Positions 1 through 11,190 of a stretch of DNA of 64,000 bases are shown in pieces. Origin of the DNA: Asterella californica. Lineage: Eukaryota > Streptophyta > Marchantiopsida > Marchantiales > Aytoniaceae. The position numbers were made by a program, and so were the translations under genes. Every line of letters begins with the position of its first letter. Position 1 is the first letter of the stretch. Under the pieces are notes generated by a model, which was not told where the DNA came from, did no database searches, and saw only the letters and a list, made by a program, of their open reading frames with translations. The DNA lies in NCBI GenBank assembly GCA_036924285.1, contig JAYKYS010000002.1, positions 40,439,501-40,503,500 of the forward strand. Reading direction: 5' to 3'.

Positions 1-400
1 AGCTGCGTAGGAGAGTCAGAGATGCCACTCTGTTTAGAGACACCGCTCCAACGTTAACGGTTGTCTTTGATCTAGCTGAATGAATTAAACTCAACATGGT
101 GAAGCATAAGGTGGTGACTGTTGGGTTCAGCAATGAAGCACCACAAGGGACGACCAACTCTTCTCGAGAATCACAGGTTACGCAACAGCGTGGTGATGAT
201 GGTGGCAAGGATCGTGCTGAACAGTCATGATTCCAGAGAGGTGTTAGAGGATCTGGTGGACAAAAGTTCATGCCGTCCTTCTCTAGTCAGCAGCAAGTAG
301 GTCCTTGCTGGACGTGTGATGATCTTCATCAACAGAAGGACTGTCCATAGAGGAGAGGTGGTTATGAGACGTCTGAAACGTCTCAAGCGATGCCTATGCA
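1..400 (+). pseudogene. Retroelement Gag remnant with zinc knuckle
   Basis: The + strand reads as a broken Gag C-terminus. A CCHC-like zinc knuckle lies at 306-344 (C-x2-C-x3-H-x4-C, ending DCP), after a Q/S/G-rich stretch. Knuckles of this kind, with a DCP ending, occur in Gag of plant Ty3/gypsy-type elements and bind the element's RNA. Several in-frame stops are visible, including one directly after the knuckle at 348-350, so it is not functional. It is cut by the window edge. The type is inferred from the knuckle alone; no protease or reverse transcriptase is seen here. Confidence 0.5.
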
Positions 401-559
401 AGCAAACCAGTTAATGCAAACCAGTTAACTCAACTCTCAAGTCACGCATCTATCGTATCAAGTCATCAATCTAGTTTTGTTGCTCTGCAAGCCGTTGTCT
501 AGATGCCTTTTATGCATGAGCAAGTCTAGGAGCAGGAGCAATTGATACCGTAGGTGTCA

Positions 560-1374
560 TTACAGACACAATAGAGCCATAGGTTGCATCATTAAAGGAG
601 CAACAACATTGATAACTGGTGTAAATGGACGACCTCTCACTACTATTCTTCCTCGTTGTTGCTTAGTAAGAACTGCAATTGCATCTTCCACCCTTTCTTA
701 ATCCACTATAACGCCTCCTTCTATTGATCGTCAATAGAAATCATAAGTCTATTTGTTGATGCATTATCAATAGCTTGCAAGAATAACTCAATTTTCCTAA
801 CATCCAAAGTCAATCTCTCAAGTGTAGAGAGTTGCTTGTATTGTGTGTCAAACTCTCTGATTAGTTCACTTAGACTGATTGTGCGTCCAGATTGTTGTTC
901 AACGCAATCGAGAAAAGTCCTTCGAGTAACTCTCTCTGTATCATCTGCAAGGAACTTCTCTTTAAGAGCACGCTCAAAACTAGCTCAACCTCCTAGATGC
1001 CTTCTTTGTACTTCTTTCACTTGATCCCTCAACTCTGGGATCACAACCAACACCAAACTTACAATCATCTCAGAAACTGTGACTCTAACAAGCTCCATCT
1101 CTTCTCTATACTCGCGTAAGTACTAAGAAATATCTCTATCTTCAAATTGATCACACCGATTCACAATCGTTTGAAGAGCTTTTGTAGATTTAAATTCACC
1201 CCCTCTAATAATCAGATGTTGTTGAACTAAGGTTGCATGCATCTTGAGAATTTCAGTGGTATCCATGCACAATGTCGTCGTTCTAGCTGAAGTAGAAGTC
1301 GCCGCAGATAACGTAGCACTGGCAGCAGTAGCGCGACTCGTACCAGCATATGCACTAACAGTTGCTCGATCCAT
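560..1374 (-). pseudogene. Gag-like capsid ORF remnant of a retroelement
   Basis: Reading the minus strand from 1374 gives a long coherent but broken protein. It has a Ser/Thr/Ala-rich start, then a helical charged region with a segment like SFERALKEKF, a following ERVTRRTF block, a LIREFDTQY block and an LDVRKIELFLQAID block. This arrangement matches, from memory, Gag-like proteins frequent in moss and liverwort retroelements. Breaks seen: a TAG near 1123, a TGA at 985-987, a frameshift near 730 and a TAA near 701. It lies opposite in strand to the zinc-knuckle fragment at 306-344, so two insertions or a rearrangement are implied. The similarity is remembered, not computed. Confidence 0.55.
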
Positions 1375-1849
1375 ATCTCCTCAGCGTCATAAATTATCTT
1401 AACAAGATCAATCACCCCAAGTCTCTCAGTGGAAGCACCAGGTATTATGTCGAGCGAGAGTTTTCTCGAGAGGGACTTGACTCTCTAGCCGTGAAAGGAT
1501 TTGTGTGTCAAGATACACGAGTGAACGATGCACTGGTGCTAACACAACTCCTCTCAGAGTCAATTTCAATCACCAATCAAAGACGCATGATAAAATCAAA
1601 CACCTTGATACACTACCAAGACACAAGTCACACGAGTGTGATCATATAAAATTTCAGAAGTCTTTATCTCTTCATAAATGTCATTTTACTAGTACCATCT
1701 TCTCAGGTACATCAATTTCATCAATTTCCTTCCTTCTTAGTATTCCCTATCTCAGTAGTATACTTATTTTTTCCAGAATACTCTTTGATCTCTCAGTTTC
1801 TCCCTCACAACTTCTTATTGACCTCCTTCACAAATAAACCTCCTAAACC

Positions 1850-3300
1850 TCCTTTACCCTTTTGGCAGTGAGATATGGCACACAAAGTAACCACCAGTAC
1901 CAAACAAGCAAATGGAGACTAAAAATAAAACAAATGTAAACTATATGTTGATGTGCCTTATGACCTTAGTAGGTGAGCAGCTCATCTAGGATGAAGACAC
2001 TGGTGGACGAGCATCTAGTCTAAGTTATAAGAGATAGGACGGCTCTGATAGACGAGCAGCTCGCGTAACTCAAAAAAAAGGTCAAAATTTTGCAAGTTTA
2101 TAACCTCGCTATGCACATTGCTTACCAACTGCTGTTATAGTCATGATCATATACAATCACTTTGTTTTGAGAACTGTAGAATGTAAGATCATAGAATCAA
2201 TAACACACGAAGACATCGTCTATATAGACTATATTTAAGAGAGATCACGTCTCTTGTCTCTAAGTGCAACCGCAATTACAACCATCGCAACTCTCTTTGC
2301 GAGGACCGATATGCAATATAATCATTTGCTCATGGTTGGATCTGAACCTTAGATCTCTACCTTCCCAAGCTAAGTCTTTAGATTTCTCTGCCAACCAACA
2401 ACCCATTACAAGTTGTTGTATGTAAAAGAAACACAAGAAGGATAAAGACTCGTAACACACAAGAAAACTAAAAGATGCTCGAAAGTAGTAATGTTAGGAT
2501 TGAATCCACAGATATACAAGTAAATATCATCCAAATGAGTTAACAAGTGACAAAGGTGATTCTTTGATAGCTGTCTTTTATTCTCACTGGCAAAAATCAC
2601 TCCTGATAAAGATCAAACTCAGATCTATCCAACAAGACAGAGTTGATAACTCTAACAAATAATATAACATATACGCAACAAGTAAGGGACCCCAAGAAAC
2701 AGATAAACGACAAAGATACAGAGCTACGGATAACAAGTCTCAACAAAGAAGTACGGCTGAAGTGCTACTAAGTAGCCTCTCACTATAAACCCTAAGTATC
2801 TTCACAATAAGTTTTTCTACTACAATTTACTCTCGAAAATACTTCATGTAAAGTTCTCACCTAACACGAAGTACGAAGTACGAAGTTCACTAGTAAGAAA
2901 CACTTATCCAACAAAGAAACTTCCAGAAATAACCACTTCGTCCAAACAAACTTCGCTCCAAAATTATCTTCGTAGCAAACAAACGTCGTAGTAGCTGATT
3001 TGTTCTCAAACTTCATCTCAAACTCTTACTCTGATTTCGGATGTAAACTGCGAAGAACTTCGTCACCTAGTCTCACTCCTACCACAACAAACTACGAAAC
3101 TTTGTAGGTAAAACTCCGAAGAAGACACAATAGCTCCGTAAACTCTAGAAAAAATAGAAATCCAAAATAAAATCCACACCACCTAAACCACCACACCTTT
3201 GATACAAAAAGAGTTTAGAGCTTTTATTTTAGTACTTGTGGTTTAATACCCCAAGCGCTACCCCTCCTCTTACAAGGAGTTATGGCGCACCAGAAACGTG
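1850..3300. other. AT-rich stretch, no gene seen
   Basis: No coding region is supported here. Short frames at 2260-2600 (minus) are overlapping chance frames. Between about 2830 and 3150 there is a locally repetitive set of short words such as acttcgt, cgaagt and aactacgaa, without a clean period. Confidence 0.5.
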
Positions 3301-3370
3301 CAAACCTGGGCAAGCTTGTGGAATCGAGCAGATGTGCATATGATTTATATATCTATGCTTTTCGAAGCGA

Positions 3371-3560
3371 ATTTAGGGGCTAGGTAAGGTAATGTGAAAG
3401 GTAGAGCAAGAGGTAAGAGGTCTGGAGTTCGAATCTTAGATTTCAGTTTTCTCTTGTGTGTGGTCGCATGCCGCTGCTAAAAGTCTATACTTCCCTCTCG
3501 TGTAATCTCACGCTGTCAAATCACTGATAAGAAGACGCATCGGGACTTAGTCGATTAGGT
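3371..3560 (+). repeat. Possible tRNA-derived SINE
   Basis: The stretch has an A-box-like start (taggtaaggtaatg, about 3381) and a good RNA polymerase III B-box match, gttcgaatc, at about 3425, spaced as in tRNA-derived SINEs. A diverged relative of the promoter part lies on the minus strand at about 61985-62085, sharing the order aggtct, agtt.gaatctt, gattt. It does not fold into a convincing tRNA. No poly-A tail or target duplication was identified, so the 3' limit is only approximate. Confidence 0.35.
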
Positions 3561-4127
3561 GATCACGTACAGCATCGCGGTCAGAACTCACTCACACTCG
3601 TTTAACCTCAATTAATGATAGTAAGAAGACTCTTAGCGCCGAGGCTTAAACCACAGGTGGGAGTATATTACTGGTGGGATATCCCGTCACAGTCAGTTTT
3701 ACACAGTGATTAAGAAAAAAGGACCTTGGCGGGCTATCCCACCTGAACTGCGCTAAGCTTGTTTACGCTCAATTTTTGTCGTCTATCTTTGATCTATATA
3801 TCAAAATGAGCATCATCTTCTGTCCTTCAAAATGAGCCGCAAATCTCTGTGATCGGACATCGGACGGTTGCAGAGCATTCATTCAAAGATCTGACCAACT
3901 ACAGTCTCAGAAAAAGAATATTCGAAAATTTGAATTTGAATAGTTCTTATATACCGATTTTTTATTTCATAGAGAGAAAAAATTTTAGAAGAGAAGAACA
4001 TGGTCCCCTTCCCGGCCGCGCCGCGAGTCAACTATGGCCACTATATTTTCAAAATCGTTACATTTCTGGCTTGACAGCCGACCGGCCCAAATCTCCTGTC
4101 AGCTGACAAGCTGACAAGAGGTTTAGA

Positions 4128-4195
4128 TCCTCTCCTTTCCCGCACAGCCAGTGGGAGGATCGGTCCTCCCACTGGCTGTGCGGGAGGGGAGAGGA
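4128..4195. repeat. Near-perfect hairpin
   Basis: Positions 4138-4159 and 4164-4185 are exact reverse complements (22 nt each) around a 4-nt loop, tcgg. With two mismatches the arms extend outward to about 4128 and 4195. The right arm carries the first unit of the adjoining minisatellite, so the hairpin is an inverted copy of that unit's edge. Confidence 0.9.
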
Positions 4196-4535
4196 AGGAA
4201 GGGCAGGAAGGGCAGGAAGGAAGGGCAGGAGGGAAGGGGAAGGTTCCTCCTCCCAACTGGTTGTGCAGGAGGGGAGAGGAAGGAAGGGCAGGAGGGGCAG
4301 GAGGGAAGGGGAAGGTTCCTCCTCCCAACTGGCTGTGCGGGAGGGGAGAGGAAGGAAAGGCAAGAAGGGCAGGAGGGAAGGAGAAGGTTCCTCCTCCCAA
4401 CTAGTTGTGCGGGAGGGGAGAGGAAGGAAGGGCAGGAGGGGCAGGAGGGAAGGGAAAGATTCCTCCTCCCAACTGGCTGTGCGGGAGGGGAGAGGAAGGA
4501 AGGGCAGGAGGGAAAGGGAAGGAGGGAGGAGGGGT
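4164..4535. repeat. Purine-rich minisatellite, about 72-bp period
   Basis: About five head-to-tail copies of a unit of roughly 72 bp are seen. Each has a G/A-only run (ggaagggcaggagg type) followed by ttcctcctcccaact.g.tgtgc. The mark ccaact recurs near 4253, 4326, 4398 and 4471. The + strand is almost pure purine for long runs. Open frames across it on both strands (Gly/Arg-rich on +, Pro/Ser/Leu-rich on -) follow from the repeat length being a multiple of three and are not counted as genes. Confidence 0.9.
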
Positions 4536-4938
4536 AAGGCTTCCTTTCTCTTTTTTCCCTTGGTCACTTTTTGTATCCACTTGCTCAATCTTCTCGGTCT
4601 CTTTTTTTCCTTTTGGTATTCTCCGACTTAGTTTTATTGCATGTTAGACAGTTTGGATCTGGACTAACTTATTGGATTTTGCTTATATAGACTTGTTTTG
4701 TTTTGTTTTGTTATTTATTTGATTTCTCTTGTTGCTTTTTAAAAGTTATAGAGATTTATGTTTTATTTTTATTTTGTCTCTCATTTAGTTTAGTAACATA
4801 TAGAGTTTGGTTACCACAGCTGATTTTGGACGGACCTCCGGACGGATAGGCCTGTCGACAGTTTTAGAACATATTTGTTATATCCATGCCACCTAGAGTA
4901 TATTCTAGACGTCCTAGAGATCGACATGCACCTAGAGG

Positions 4939-7389
4939 ATGTCCGGAGGTCCCAACGGTATGGTGAGAGTTTCGGAGAGTTTGCTCCCACGGTATGTCCA
5001 ATTGATGAGGCTCTTGGGACCTAGGGCAGGTCACGCTGTAGTGTTTAGGTTTCTTTTTGTCACTGCTGATGTCAGAATTGATGGAATGGCGAGGGAGGCT
5101 GAGCAGATTGAAGTGGATCCTGATGTAATTCCAGAGGAGGGTGTTCATGATGCATCAGCGAGTATTCCTGTTGTGAAAGAGTTCTTTGCTGATACGGATG
5201 TCTTACGAGCTCTTGGCATCGCTGTGTCGGACTCTCAGGTACATCATGTATTTCTCGCAACTTGTCATGTTGTATGTGAATTATTTATAATGATTTTTGA
5301 GATTATATGTAGTTTGGGCATTGAATGTGTTGTTTGATTGATGTAGTAGAATTCTGATGTTTGTGGTTTTAGGATGTCCATGCGCATGGCACAGGAGATG
5401 CTCATGTTCCAAGTTCACAAGTTCCTAGGGATCTAGTTATAGATTCTCAGATTCCCAGATTTCAGATTTAGGACCACCTGGAGTTGATGAGAGTGTAGCT
5501 TCTGACCTGGTCGACGATCTTCCTTTATATAGATTTGTCTCACATCCTAGATTGAGAGAGTTCTTCCATATCTTTGGAGTGAGATGTCCTCACCACGGAT
5601 GCGAACATTGTTTCTTGTCTCCCATAGTATCATCTATGCATCAGAGTTGGTCTTTGAAGTTGATTTGCCCAGATCGTCATACATACGGGTGGCGATCTAC
5701 TGAGATGGAGATTTATAACAATGTCCCAGATGTCACACATCGCATGTATAATGTCGCGTTATGTGTTGGTTTAAGATATACTCAACTGGATAGTATATAT
5801 AGAGAGAGAGGGTTGGCTCTTGTGTCTAGGCATCACTTTTATGCTTTCCAGAGTGGTAAGTATCGCGAGATTGGATGGATACAAGCGACCTTGGACAAAT
5901 GGAGCATGGTGAAGGATCAAGAGCAGTCAGCTGTTCTTTCTAGACATTTTCCCGATCTGAACGAGGCACCTGCTAGTGGTGAGATAACAACTTCCCTCTA
6001 GTATACTTTGCTGTATTTTGTGGTTCATGATATGAGAGAGAAATGACTTGTGACATTTACGTTGTGGATAGGTAATTTTATCGTGTACGCTGATCTTCGA
6101 TACGATTCCACGAGGAATGGTTATAATAGAACTTACGCGTTCATCGCTGCACATGATGATCGTGTGATCGAGTTGGTGAATATGACTCGCGTGGAGACTG
6201 GTAACAACTCGTGGTTGATAGAGGATCGTGCCTTCGAGGTTGGTATCCAGCGATTGGTCGCTCGTGGTATCGTCCCAGACGAGGTGGTGCACGATGATAA
6301 GTCGACAAGATACCACACTCCACCATCATGAAAAGACTGACGGCCTTGATAAAATGTCAACGGTCTTCAGTGGATGTCATATTAGCTCGTCGTGGGATTG
6401 TTTCACAAAAAGACTTGTGGCACAAGTGCAAGAATGTGGTCAAGAAGTTTTTGGTCGAGTTGCAGACCAAGAAGTGAGCTCCACGTGGTATCGAGGAAGC
6501 TGAGGTGGCAGCAGACTTGGAGCTTCTTACAAAGCGACACTTGGTAACTTGGGTGAGGTCGCAAGGGGCTCCTATCATTGGGAACAAGCATGTGCTTGTT
6601 CGTCGAGTAGTTGAGTTGAGAGGTTTGGAGGAGGGAGATCTCATACGGTCGAGATGATTCATGTATCCTGAGCTTCAGGAACATGGTATTGCAGATAAGT
6701 TGAAAGGTTGGATATACACCTGTTGTCAGCTAAACGCTAAGAGAACGGTTGGTGCCGATGATCGATATGGACAAGAGGAGGATGATGCCTCTACGTTATG
6801 TCTAGACATCAAGAATGCGGCTGACCATTGGGCAAGAGATCATATATATTGTCTTATACTCCAGCGGATGACAGGGGTACCTAGACCTTGCTGCGGTGTT
6901 CCTGATTTGAACAGACCAGCCTTTGACAAGTATTACGAGAAAGGTAAATGGACCATGATGCAACAATTTAGGAGGTTTTGTTTTGGAGTCAACTAGATTT
7001 AGAGGTATTCTAATGGTAGAAGATTTCCTCTCTGTCATGCAGGTTCTCTTACGCATCTAACCATGGTTGCATTTCTTGGCAGAGCCATTACCCCAGCAAA
7101 GATGCAATTCTATACACGCGCTAGGGAGAACTACATGTCGGAGACTTTCAACTCAATCATAAACAAGTTTGCGACAAAATGGATCCACTTCTCTCGGACG
7201 CATAAGGCTCGTTTAGCGGCATGTGCGATGGATTGGAACGAGAACATAGTTCGAGAGCCTATAAAGATTTTTCAACGTCCACAACACACTTCGGTGCGTC
7301 ACAGGACAACAACTTCGCGTGTGTTACCACCTCGGACGTCATTATGGAAAGTAGAGTTGAGGGAGCGCTTGTTCGGCATACGTACTTAG
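4939..7389 (+). pseudogene. Decayed DDE-type transposase gene with introns
   Basis: At least four exons can be followed: 4939-5238, 5373-5978, 6072 to 6943 and 7043-7389, with GT-AG junctions. The middle part has a Cys/His segment (RCPHHGCEHC, about 5580). Three acidic sites suit a DDE catalytic triad: DLRYDS after 6083, VVHDDK near 6285 and SETFNS near 7140. Between them is DLWHKCKNVVKKF (about 6412-6450); after the last acid comes an ARLAACAMDWNE segment. The layout resembles an uncharacterised DDE family that I remember mainly from invertebrate genomes. Breaks: a frameshift near 5460, another at about 6300-6350, and TGA stops at 6475-6477 and 6655-6657. The ends of the element were not found. 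Confidence 0.6.
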
Positions 7390-7449
7390 TATACAATGTG
7401 ATGACAAGTGAGTATTTTACGTTTGAACAGCATTTTTTCATTCTTTGAA

Positions 7450-8120
7450 TTTATGTCATTAGAATATATCCACTATTATCTATTTCTTTTCTAGTCATCA
7501 TACAAATTTTATATCTCTAACAGTTTATTCTCATTCTTACACAAGTTGCGACAGACATGCCTGTTCTCGTTTCAGCATTCATGTGTCTACAAAGTTTTGA
7601 ACTTCATATTCTGCTCGAGCTGTTATAGAAACTACACTTCTAATACTTTTTATAAATTTATTTATCTATTTTTTCATTCAATGGATGATATTATTTTCCG
7701 TAAATGTTCTTTACTTATGTGTCAACTAATATCTGAATAAGTAATGCGTTTTTTAATTTGAATTATAGCTGTAACTTCTCTCTCATTGAGCCACGTCACA
7801 CGTACGAACATTTTAATATAGTTTAAAATGTTTTTATTTATAAAAAGTCAACTTACAAATAAATGATATTTTCGAATAATATACTATAGTTTCCATCAGA
7901 CATTGTGAGTCATTGGGTAAATGTGTGGTTGAGGAGACTATCGTGTGACGCTGAAGGGCTTTATGGATCGGTTATCAACAGGTTTCCTGAAACTCGTTTA
8001 TCCACCCTTTATCCGATCTTAGGTATATCATTTACTTTTCCCCGACGGTTTCTTGTCTTGCGGAGTTGTTTTCTTCTAAGAAATTCTCCTACATCGATAA
8101 ACATTATTCGTCCCTCGAAC
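7450..8120. other. AT-rich gap without recognised gene
   Basis: Low-complexity AT-rich DNA follows the transposase remnant. The short frames at 7546-7740 and 7905-8168 resemble nothing known. This may be the 3' part of the decayed transposon, but no terminal repeat was identified. Confidence 0.4.
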
Positions 8121-8123
8121 CTA

Positions 8124-8645
8124 AACCAGAACAGCACGCCTTTCTCGTTTTCATGTTGGCGAAAATAAACATAGGAAAGATTCGGGAAAAGAGACCTCTG
8201 TGAGTCGCAGAAGACGGGAGCGGATTTTGGTTTGAGATGGGCCTTTTGGACAGATTTAGCAACCTGTTTCAGCAGGTCTAAACTTGTTCCAAAACTGGTT
8301 TTGAAAACCTGTCGGGAACAGGTTTTCAAAACCTGTTTTAAAATCTGTCGCAGGTCTAAACCTGAGTCTAAACAGGTTCAGCAGGTCTAAACCTGAGTCT
8401 AAACAGGTTTTGAAAACCTGTCGGGAACAGGTTTAAGAAACCTGTTTCAGTAGGTCTAAACCTGTTCCAAAACAGGTTTCGAAAATCTGTTTGGACAGGT
8501 TTAGGAAACCTGTTTGGACACAGGTTTCCAACCTGTTTCAAAACAAGACTCCCAGCAAGAACAGCATTTGCCTTTCTCGTTAGATGCCTTCGGGATAATA
8601 TACACAGGAAAGAGTCGGGATAAGAGATCTCTGTGAGTAGAAGAA
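8124..8645. repeat. AACAGGTTT/AAACCTGTT array between direct repeats
   Basis: From about 8240 to 8560 the words aacaggttt and aaacctgtt alternate densely with gtctaaacctg, giving many overlapping inverted repeats. The clearest is 8297-8312 against 8318-8333, 16-nt exact arms around the loop cggga. The array is bracketed by a direct repeat of about 75 bp, 8124-8200 and 8568-8645, sharing gcctttctcgtt, aggaaag and the tract ending ctctgtgagt. It could be a local satellite seed or the inside of a small repeat element. Confidence 0.75.
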
Positions 8646-8774
8646 GAACCTGTTTTCGCTGAATTCTCAATTTTCGCACTCAGAACAGTGAAGAGACACT
8701 TCTAAGCTTAGGATGGTACAAAGAACTCAAATGAATACAGATGAATACTTCTGGGAGGAATTGAACCCCCTGAA

Positions 8775-8834
8775 CTGGAACCGGTTCCAGCAGAAGTTCC
8801 ATCCTCCTTCACCATTGACACCTACTGTCAATGG
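8775..8834. repeat. Palindromes just upstream of the retrotransposon
   Basis: A perfect 16-bp palindrome, ctggaaccggttccag, lies at 8775-8790. A short hairpin follows: ccattgaca (8812-8820) pairs with tgtcaatgg (8826-8834). They sit about 50-100 bp before the 5' LTR and are not part of it. Confidence 0.8.
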
Positions 8835-8883
8835 ATCCTAGGGAGGAGGAGGCCTATTGTCAAAAAAATACCAAACACAAAAA

Positions 8884-9114
8884 TGTTGATATAGTCCCAA
8901 GCTCTAGTAGATCGACGGCTAACATTAGCCGGAGTGGTTAGGGTTGTTAGAGTTAGTTAGAGGGCTAACCCACCATTAGGGTTTCCCTTGTACTCACCTC
9001 CACTATATATACAGAGAGAGGCAAAGCCTCTCTCATCTCATTCCTATTTTACTTCCTTGTCTACTCGCTCTCTCTCTCTTCTTGGAGTGTCCTCGAAGTA
9101 TCGATCTTTCTACA
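8884..9114 (+). repeat. 5' LTR of the copia element
   Basis: This 231-bp repeat begins TGTTGATATAG and ends CTACA, with the usual TG...CA ends. It holds a TATA-like ctatatataca near 9002, a CT-rich tract and a short hairpin (agagaggcaaagcctctct). It matches 14012-14242 except for G/A differences at gttagGgttg and agaGggcta. Confidence 0.95.
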
Positions 9115-9126
9115 TGGTATCAGAGC
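9115..9126 (+). other. Primer binding site (initiator tRNA-Met)
   Basis: tggtatcagagc directly follows the 5' LTR. It is the standard complement of the 3' end of plant initiator tRNA-Met used to prime minus-strand synthesis in copia elements. Confidence 0.93.
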
Positions 9127-9778
9127 TGGTGAGAGCGTGTGTCCCTTGCTGATGAGCAAGATGGAGATTGGAGTACAGGAGAGAGCAGCCGGAGTTGTGC
9201 CTGATGTCGAGCACTATCCTGCTGATGCGTTCGGGTGAGACGAAACCGTTTCTTTCGCCACCAGAAACTTTGAACGCGATTTCGGAGGCCTAGACAATTT
9301 TTTCTCGTTGTTTTCTGTCGACCAGTCCAATAAGAACTGTCTTGTTCAGAAGGTGCGAATTGTGTATTGGGCCAAGTTTCAGTCGATTTGAAGATTTCCA
9401 GCGGCAGATTTTTAAACGGATCTTTTTCGACCAAAACGAAAGTTTTAGGACTTGAGTCCAAAACTAATCCTGTTTCGAATAAGGGTGGGTCTGAATAAGG
9501 GTGGGTCTGAAAATTTCAAGGGGTCGCACGCCCATTTTTGACCTCATTTGGTCTAGTTTCGATCTTTCTTGGTGTGTTCTTTCGACGTTTCCGTCGTGTT
9601 TTGTACACCTACAGTTCGCGCACAGGTTCTTTTCTCGTTGTCGCTGCAGGAGGAGTTCGCGGAGTCGTCTCGTCGTGACTTGTGACAACTCTTGATCGCG
9701 CGGTGGGGAGAGACGAGTTTCGTGCAGTTTCTGGGAGGTTTTCCGCGTACAGAACAGTGCAATTTCGACATTGCAGCT

Positions 9779-10692
9779 ATGGCGGAGTCTGTATCTTTGA
9801 TCACTGGAGAGAAACTCGACAAGAACAACTACCAAGTGTGGAAGTTCTGGATGAAGACCTTCCTGCAGGGACAAGATCTATGGGATCTTATCACTGAGGA
9901 GGAGAAAGCGCCTGAAGTGCCAATTTTTGATCCGAAATTCAAGGAGTGGAAGAAGCGCTCATATCAGGCTATTCACTACATCGCGCTGACAGTTTCAGCA
10001 TCGATGATCGGTCACATCCAGGATTGTGATACGCCCAAGAAAGCTTGGGATGCACTCGTGCATCTGTTTCAATCCGGAACAGAGGCACGGAAGCTGCAAT
10101 TGCTGCAGCAGTTCAATACCGTGAAGAAGGGGTCGATGTGCATAAACGACTATGTGAACGGGGTCAAGCAGCTCGCGGATCAGTTATCTTCTGTCAAAGT
10201 CGAGATTGATCCCACTGTCTTGATCGGAGCCACATTGCAGGGACTGCCTGCAGAGTACAAACAGTTCATAACATCGATTTCGACTAGAGAACCTCTTCCG
10301 CGGTTTGATGAGCTTGTTCCTATGATGTTAGGAGAGGAGGTGCGCCTACTGGGGAGTTCTACTTCGACGGATCAGCAAGAATCTGTCTATTTTGCAAGTT
10401 CTGGAGGATCTCGAGGTAGGGGTCGTGGCAAAGGTGCTGGACGTGGACGGGATCGCGGACAGCAACAGCAATCGCAGCAGCAGTAGAACTAGCAGAACCA
10501 GCAACAGTCTGGTGGTTCCAACAACAATCAGAGAAGAGCGCCTGGTTCCTGCAACTACTGCAAGAAATAAGGCCACAATACGAATCAGTGTTACAAGAAG
10601 CAGAACGATCAGAGACAACACGACAACAACCCCCAACAAGATAACAGCAACCAGCAAGGCTATGCAGTCACTGAGCATGTCTATTCGGAGCA
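9779..10692 (+). pseudogene. Copia gag with zinc knuckle, interrupted
   Basis: The Gag N-terminus starts at the ATG at 9779, about 660 bp after the primer site; an in-frame ATG at 9692 is possible but less typical. The capsid region is intact to about 10400, including the YQVWKFWMKTFL block (copia Gag usually has a similar W-x-W pattern) and a LLQQFNTVKKGSM region. An RG-rich then Q-rich linker follows. The frame is then stopped by TAG at 10484-10486 and again at 10490-10492, and by TAA at 10568-10570 inside the CCHC knuckle (CNYCKK before the stop, GHNTNQC after). All breaks are in one frame, so they are point changes, not indels. Confidence 0.93.
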
Positions 10693-10693
10693 A

Positions 10694-11190
10694 TTGCTGA
10701 TTACTACGCATCAGAGTTATGCGGCTTTCGAGCCACAGACTGACTGGGTGATCGACTCCGGCGCCACCAGTCACATGACTCTCCATCGGGAGTGGTTTAG
10801 TTCACTCGAGCCTGTGAAGACTCCACAGTTTATGGTGACAGGAGATGACACCAAGCACAACATCCAGCACAAGGGTAACATTCCACTTGACATTCCTGCC
10901 TCAACGTTTACTGGTATACGGAATGTCTTACATGTACCTACATTGACTAGAAACCTGCTATCTGTAGGACAGTTGATAGAGCAGGGTCTGCAAGTGCGCT
11001 TCAATAAAGATGGATTCTTTATTGAAGATTCGAATGACACTGTCATAGCTCGAGGTATCAAGAGTGGTAGGCTGTTTAAACTAGATGCATCTGCGCCTAA
11101 GTTACAGGCTGCCATGTATGGACAGAGTGGTCCAGTAGTGTCTGATATTGACATCTGGCACAAGCGAATTGGGCACATGAACTTTCAAGG
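10694..11190 (+). pseudogene. Copia protease and start of integrase
   Basis: In the same frame as gag. It holds the aspartic protease active site WVIDSGATSHMT near 10746-10781, then the copia GAG-pre-integrase region with DIWHKRIGHMN at its end. The frame breaks at about 11190-11193, where a single base appears lost; coding continues in the next frame. Confidence 0.93.

Noticed and set aside
4041..4631. Overlapping long frames on both strands over the purine-rich array
   Set aside because: They are translations of a ~72-bp repeat that happens to lack stops in several frames. All are low-complexity Gly/Arg or Pro/Ser peptides with no domain.
8750..8790. tRNA-like 3' part on the minus strand (gggttcaattcc)
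   Set aside because: The B-box-like word is there, but no matching acceptor or anticodon stem can be drawn; the sequence is dominated by a palindrome.
9120..9874. Minus-strand frames of 113 and 136 codons under the copia leader and gag
   Set aside because: They are antisense to a clear retrotransposon and show no protein motifs.
10346..10786. Minus-strand 146-codon Leu/Val-rich frame
   Set aside because: It is the antisense of the Gln-rich gag linker (CAG/CAA repeats read as Leu/Val), not a membrane protein.
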